This document shows positions 60,297 to 64,000 of a stretch of 64,000 nt of DNA, one piece after another. Below the pieces are notes generated by a model. It was not told where the DNA came from and did no database searches. It saw only the letters and a list, made by a program, of their open reading frames with translations. Positions within the stretch are counted from its first letter, which is position 1. Each line of letters begins with the position of its first letter. The stretch covers positions 2,131,001 to 2,195,000 of the forward strand of contig OX638292.1 of the NCBI GenBank assembly GCA_951812285.1, written 5' to 3'. Both the position numbers and the translations under genes were made by a program. Source of the DNA: an uncultured Dehalococcoidia bacterium. Lineage in GTDB: Bacteria; Chloroflexota; Dehalococcoidia; Lucifugimonadales; UBA1127.

Positions 60297-60302
60297 GTAA
60301 TC
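60258..60302. repeat. 10-bp inverted repeat
   Basis: GATTACGTGC (60258-60267) and GCACGTAATC (60293-60302) form a perfect inverted repeat around 25 bases, overlapping the start region of the small ORF. Possible operator or processing stem. Confidence 0.4.
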
Positions 60303-60341
60303 TCCAACGTACCAAACTGAGTGGCACTACGACTGCGAGCG

Positions 60342-60566
60342 ATGACAACCATGAAAAGAGATCTACAGACTTCCAAGCGTCAAGCAACGCGACCCGGCCC
60401 CACCAAGTTGGGCGAGGTCAGGATCCACTTCAATCCAGGCCCTGGCGCCCAAGAACGCCTGAAGCGTGCCTTCAGGATTATCCTCACCGCCGCAATGCGC
60501 AACGCCTGCGTAGAAGCTGACGGCAACGCGGCTGAGACCAGCTCTTCTACAGCAGACAGTGACTAG
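60342..60566 (+). CDS. Small uncharacterised protein before the recombinase
   Basis: 74 residues from the ATG at 60342 (another at 60351). KLGEVRIHFNPGPGAQERLK and AFRIILTAAM read as a real folded segment; the ends are low in complexity. No good ribosome site. No family recognised. Confidence 0.45.
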   Translation: MTTMKRDLQTSKRQATRPGPTKLGEVRIHFNPGPGAQERLKRAFRIILTAAMRNACVEADGNAAETSSSTADSD

Positions 60567-60892
60567 TATGAACTTCGTTAGGTGCCCGCTTCTGTTCTTG
60601 GACAATGCCGGCACTCTCGCTCGCTACATCGTTCAAACAAAGGCACCATCCGGACAGGGCCTGGCAATCAACGCAACCAGCAGCAAGAGCCCTGAAGGGC
60701 TGTGCGGTCGGCATGTAGTGCGGTTAGCGCCGACCTTCAGCACCCGCATTCAATTGCCTGCAAGAATCATTGACGTACTTTGCAGTGAGCGGTAAGGTGG
60801 CGGAAAGAGTAGGACCCGGCGGTGCTGGACACACCCCGGGCCGTGGCGCCACCTGCAAGCACAGGTGATGCGAAGGCATTCTAGCATTCGCT
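60567..60892. other. Spacer upstream of the recombinase
   Basis: An open frame spans 60,559-60,795 but lacks a ribosome site and clear protein character. Nothing else seen apart from the terminator that follows. Confidence 0.4.
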
Positions 60893-60926
60893 GACCCGCT
60901 TCCAACAGGAGGCGGGTCTTCTTGTT
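60893..60926 (+). terminator. Rho-independent terminator upstream of recombinase
   Basis: GACCCGC (60893-60899) pairs with GCGGGTC (60912-60918) and is followed by TTCTTGTT. It would insulate the recombinase gene from transcription of the small genes. Confidence 0.6.
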
Positions 60927-60955
60927 AGTTCGCAATCAGGACTCAGGAGGGAACC

Positions 60956-62677
60956 ATGGCAAGAGGCGCAAGGAGAAAGCCGGTGACCAATCGGGCGGCC
61001 ATCTACGCCCGGGTGTCGGACAGGAGTCAGGATGGGGAAGACAAGACTTCCATCCAGGAGCAACTCACGGACATGGATGATTACTGCGCCCGCAGGGGCC
61101 TAAACGTCGTCGAGCGATACCAGGAGGTGGGCCGCGGCTGGTCCAAAAAGCGCCCCCAGTTCCAGCGGATGCTGGCCGACGCCCGCGACGGCCGCTTCGA
61201 CACCATCGTCTGCTGGAAGTCCGACCGCCTCAGCCGTGGAATGTTTCCCGCGGCCGCATTGATGGAGGTGGTGGAGGCATATCAGGTTCGCCTCGAGTCG
61301 GTCATGGACGCCATCGACATGAAAACCTTCGGGCTCATGGCGGCCATCGGCAAGATCGAACTGGACAACTTCCGGGAACGCGCGACCATGGGGAAGCGCG
61401 GGGCGGCCAAGCAAGGGCGCATCCCCTCGGGCAAGATCGCCTATGGGTACCGCGTTGCTTCGGGAGGAATAGCCGAGGTGTACGAGCCGCAGGCCGAAGT
61501 TGTCCGGCGTATGTTTCACGCCTACGTGCATGAAGGTAAGGGAGCCAAACGCATCGCCTGGGACCTGACGGACGAAGGGGTGCCCACCTTCAACGGTGGT
61601 ACGCTTTGGCATGAGCAGACCGTGCACCGGATGCTCAGCAACTCAGTCTACAAGGGTACGTGGGCCTTTGGACGGACGCGCAACATCTCGACGGACGAAG
61701 GCACGAAAGTCTACGAGCAGCCGAGCGAAAGCTGGATCCAAGTGCAAGTCCCACCGCTCGTGGACGAGGAAACCTGGAACCGCGCTCAAAGTGCAAAGAA
61801 AGAGCGGTTCAACCACGCCAAGCGCAACACCAAGCTGTTCTACCTTCTCCAGCACATGCTCCGGTGCAAAGAGTGCGGCCGCAAGTTCAGAGCGCAAGCC
61901 AACTGGCGTACGTCCACTAAAGTCAACGGGGAGAGAGTCTACTACGAAGCCACCGCGCCTAGGCGATACTACTGCTGCACGGGGTCGGACATCCGTCTCC
62001 GCTGCCGCGAGAAGTCCTGGATCCGGGCTGAGAAGCTGGAGAGCCGCATTTGGGACGAGGTACGTGGCGTACTAGAGACGCCGAGTGTCATCATCGCCGG
62101 TATTGAATCGCAGGCAGACCAGGGAATCGAGAGCTTTGCAGAAGAACAAGCACGGGCGGAGCGAGACCTCCGAGAAGTGCAACTCGAAGAGGACCGGCTT
62201 ATCAGGCTCTACGTCGCTGGCAAGATCACCGAAGATCAGCTTGACCATCAACGCAAATTCATTACGGAACGACTGGAGAACCTCCGGGCCAAGCTAGACG
62301 ACTACCGGGCGCGCACGGCAAGGGACGCCTCAATGCAACGGGTTGCCTGGAGCGTGCAAGAATGGGCTAGGGAGGTTGGACAGGGGCTGGACGCTCTGGT
62401 GCCCGAGGAGCAAAGAGTGCTACTGCAAAACGTGGTGGACGAAATCACCATCGATGGTGACAACAACCTTGCGATTACTGTCGCGATCCCTATTGAGCCA
62501 GACGCTGCAATTGCCTCGCACGCATCACCGTCACTGTGTACGTCTGCTTCGTCACCCCATCCTGCGCCGTCACCTCAGTCCCGATCACGTTGCCGCCGAC
62601 AGCAAGCGGCAAGACGCCGTCCATGTCCTCAACCCCGTTCACTTTCACGACGTACGTCGCCCCCTCAGCTGCAGTAG
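60956..62677 (+). CDS. Large serine recombinase (element integrase)
   Basis: 573 codons with GGAGGGAACC before the ATG. Residues 14-160 are the resolvase domain: AIYARVS with nucleophile Ser21, WKSDRLSRG and the conserved Arg residues. The recombinase domain follows (GKIAYGYRV, RRMFHAYVHEGKG, NGGTLWHEQTVHRMLSN), then a zinc ribbon with CKECGRKF and YYCCTG, then a coiled coil. The last 50-55 codons (after IPIEPDAAIASHA) are antisense to the host repeat gene, so they belong to the chromosome, not to the enzyme family. It joins attP to attB without a DNA-breaking cofactor. Confidence 0.9.
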   Translation: MARGARRKPVTNRAAIYARVSDRSQDGEDKTSIQEQLTDMDDYCARRGLNVVERYQEVGRGWSKKRPQFQRMLADARDGRFDTIVCWKSDRLSRGMFPAAALMEVVEAYQVRLESVMDAIDMKTFGLMAAIGKIELDNFRERATMGKRGAAKQGRIPSGKIAYGYRVASGGIAEVYEPQAEVVRRMFHAYVHEGKGAKRIAWDLTDEGVPTFNGGTLWHEQTVHRMLSNSVYKGTWAFGRTRNISTDEGTKVYEQPSESWIQVQVPPLVDEETWNRAQSAKKERFNHAKRNTKLFYLLQHMLRCKECGRKFRAQANWRTSTKVNGERVYYEATAPRRYYCCTGSDIRLRCREKSWIRAEKLESRIWDEVRGVLETPSVIIAGIESQADQGIESFAEEQARAERDLREVQLEEDRLIRLYVAGKITEDQLDHQRKFITERLENLRAKLDDYRARTARDASMQRVAWSVQEWAREVGQGLDALVPEEQRVLLQNVVDEITIDGDNNLAITVAIPIEPDAAIASHASPSLCTSASSPHPAPSPQSRSRCRRQQAARRRPCPQPRSLSRRTSPPQLQ

Positions 62678-64000
62678 CCGACACCGTCGTCTCCGTCACC
62701 CCGTACCCCACCGTCGCCGTGTACGCCGTCGTCCCCGACACAAACACCGGCGCCAACGTCACCCCACTCAGCGACAACGCACTCAGTGAAGCATCCGCCG
62801 ACTTCTCCCGCGTCACCGTCACCGAGTACGTCCCAGTCGTCACGCCATCCTGCGCCGTCACCTCAACCGCGATCACGTTGCTGCCCACAGCCAACGGCAC
62901 GATGCCGTCCCGGTCTGCAACCCCGTTCACTTTCACGACATACGTCGCCCCCGCAGCCGCCGACGCCGACACCGTCGTCTCCGTCACCACGTTCCCCACC
63001 GACGCCGTATACGCCAACGTCCCCGACACAAACGCCGGCACAAGCGTCATCCCGCTCAACGTCAGTGTGCTTAGGGAAGCGTCGGCTGAGCCCGCCCGCG
63101 TCACTGTCACCGTGTACTTCCCTTTCGAAACGCCATCCTGCGCCGTCACCTCAACCGCGATCACGTTGCTGCCCACAGCCAACGGCACGATGCCGTCCAG
63201 GTCGACAGTCCCGTTCACTTTCACGACATACGTCGCCCCCGCAGCCGCTGTCGCCGACACCGTCGTCTCCGTCACCCCGTACCCCACCGACGCCGTGTAC
63301 GCCATCGTCCCCGACGCGAACACCGGCGCCAGCGTCACCCCGCTCAGCGACAGCGACGCTAGCGACGCGTCCCCCGACCCAGCCCGCGTCACCGTCACTG
63401 TGTATGTCTGCTTCGTCACGCCATCCTGCGCCGTCACCTCAACCGAGATCGCACTGCTGCCCACAACTAACGGCACGATGCCGTCCTGGTCTACAACCCC
63501 ATTCAGCTTCACCCCGTACGTCGCCCCCGCAGCCGCCGTCGCCGACACCGTCGTCTCCGTCACCGCATGTCCCACCAACGCCGCATACGCCGTCGTCCCC
63601 GACGCGAACACCGGCGCCAGCGTCACCCCACTCAGCGACAGCGACGCTAGCGACGCGTCCCCCGACCCAGCCCGCGTCACCGTCACTGCGTATGTCTGCT
63701 TCGTCACCCCATCCTGCGCCGTCACCTCAACCGAGATCACATTGCTGCCCACAACCAACGGCACGACGCCGTCCTGATCCACAACCCCGTTCACTTTCAC
63801 GACATACGTCGCCCCCGCAGCAGCCGTCGCCGACACTGTCGCCTCCGTCACCGCGTTCCCTACCGACGCGGTGTACTCCGATGTCCCCGTCGCGAAGGTC
63901 GGCGTCAGCGTGATCCCGCTCAACGTCAGTGTGCTGAGGGAAGCGTCGGCTGAGGCTGCCCGCGTCACCGTCACCGTATACGTCCCTGTCGTCACGCCAT
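62490..64000 (-). CDS. Host cadherin-like beta-sandwich repeat protein, interrupted by the element
   Basis: The frame is open to the window's right edge and begins outside. It holds five tandem domains of about 95 residues, each with DASLS(T/A)L(T/S)LSG, a TPxF or APVF strand, YTASVG and TYVVKVNGV, then a DGVTK-TYTVTV end. This is the cadherin-like beta-sandwich domain common in secreted or surface proteins. The last eight residues before the TAG at 62,490 (RQLQRLAQ) come from element DNA, so the native C-terminus is missing. Extracellular adhesion or wall association is inferred from the family. Confidence 0.85.
   Translation of the reverse strand, partial: GVTTGTYTVTVTRAASADASLSTLTLSGITLTPTFATGTSEYTASVGNAVTEATVSATAAAGATYVVKVNGVVDQDGVVPLVVGSNVISVEVTAQDGVTKQTYAVTVTRAGSGDASLASLSLSGVTLAPVFASGTTAYAALVGHAVTETTVSATAAAGATYGVKLNGVVDQDGIVPLVVGSSAISVEVTAQDGVTKQTYTVTVTRAGSGDASLASLSLSGVTLAPVFASGTMAYTASVGYGVTETTVSATAAAGATYVVKVNGTVDLDGIVPLAVGSNVIAVEVTAQDGVSKGKYTVTVTRAGSADASLSTLTLSGMTLVPAFVSGTLAYTASVGNVVTETTVSASAAAGATYVVKVNGVADRDGIVPLAVGSNVIAVEVTAQDGVTTGTYSVTVTREKSADASLSALSLSGVTLAPVFVSGTTAYTATVGYGVTETTVSATAAEGATYVVKVNGVEDMDGVLPLAVGGNVIGTEVTAQDGVTKQTYTVTVMRARQLQRLAQ
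62505..62525. other. Probable right attachment junction (attR)
   Basis: To the right, the sequence follows the 285-base repeat pattern of the host gene (compare 62,520 with 62,806, 63,096 and 63,386). To the left the pattern stops and recombinase coding begins. The change falls within about 20 bases. The core dinucleotide cannot be fixed without the left end. Confidence 0.6.

Larger units (their letters stand above)
1..62515. mobile_element. Integrative and conjugative element (left end outside window)
   Basis: A large serine recombinase lies at the right edge, directly against a truncated host repeat gene. Inside are a type IV secretion operon (VirB6-, VirB2-, VirB3-, VirB4- and VirD4-like), a relaxation protein, SSB, RadC, primase, a Rad52-like protein and an XRE/ImmA control pair. 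Together these are the parts list of an integrative conjugative element. The right boundary is placed where the recombinase reading frame starts to run antisense through the host gene. The left boundary is not in the window. Core operons are much more G+C rich than the cargo between them. Confidence 0.8.

Noticed and set aside
62536-63913. Long plus-strand frames across the right end
   Set aside because: They are antisense of the cadherin-like repeats, rich in Ser/Pro/Thr, with no ribosome site.
62560-64000. Regular repeats of about 285 bases, considered as CRISPR or satellite DNA
   Set aside because: The period equals one 95-residue protein domain, the frame stays open, and units are too long and contiguous for CRISPR.

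Overview
The window is almost entirely one large integrated conjugative element of a bacterium, running from before base 1 to about 62,515, followed by the first 1.5 kb of host chromosome. Two core operons of very high G+C, with mostly TAG stops and strong GGAGG ribosome sites, are studded with lower-G+C cargo. The host is not certain. A Chloroflexota-like or other high-GC lineage fits the DUF3326 protein, the transposase type and the cadherin-like repeat gene, but no rRNA or core housekeeping gene is present to decide it.

Layout. 1-6.6 kb: the end of a UvrD-type helicase, then a leftward operon (XRE regulator, full-length prokaryotic Argonaute, 119-aa protein, HEIAH metallopeptidase-like protein, Fe-S PD-(D/E)XK nuclease). 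6.8-8.4 kb: decayed copies of element genes, a group II intron tail and a transposase fragment. 8.6-17.2 kb: a rightward XRE, methyltransferase, methyltransferase, large methyltransferase and PLD-nuclease module. 17.2-18.4 kb: a decayed duplicate of the sequence around the first gene of the maintenance operon. 18.4-35.6 kb: the intact leftward maintenance operon (coiled-coil protein, CHC2/Toprim primase, Rad52-like, TSCPD protein, RecB-like nuclease, SSB, RadC, DUF6094 methyltransferase, SNF2-type helicase, the PRTRC ubiquitin-like set C/F-like/B/A/ThiF, DUF2958). 35.6-36.0 kb: divergent control region. 36.0-46.8 kb: the rightward conjugation operon (secreted protein, VirB6/TrbL-like, two VirB2-like pilins, PrgI/VirB3 fusion, VirB4, VirD4-like coupling ATPase, replication-relaxation protein). 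46.8-57.7 kb: leftward cargo (uncharacterised protein + AAA/DUF3696-like ATPase + DUF262, small membrane proteins, GIY-YIG-like protein, Septu PtuA/PtuB, DUF3326 + PLP decarboxylase). 57.8-62.7 kb: transposase remnant, XRE/ImmA regulatory pair, two related small HTH proteins, and a large serine recombinase. 62.5-64 kb: a host gene of cadherin-like repeats cut by the element.

How it works together. The recombinase integrates and excises the element. The XRE/ImmA pair probably keeps it quiet through a GAAC-N4-GTTC operator, present both in its own promoter and between the two core operons. The leftward operon handles DNA metabolism and a ubiquitin-like modification pathway, and the rightward operon builds the mating channel. 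Cargo consists largely of candidate defence systems, of which the Argonaute-metallopeptidase-nuclease operon is the most unusual. Gene remnants at 6.8-7.6 and 17.5-18.3 kb lie in the same order and orientation as their intact relatives at 18.9-19.8 and 34.7-35.8 kb. This suggests a second, decayed element in tandem whose middle was replaced by cargo.
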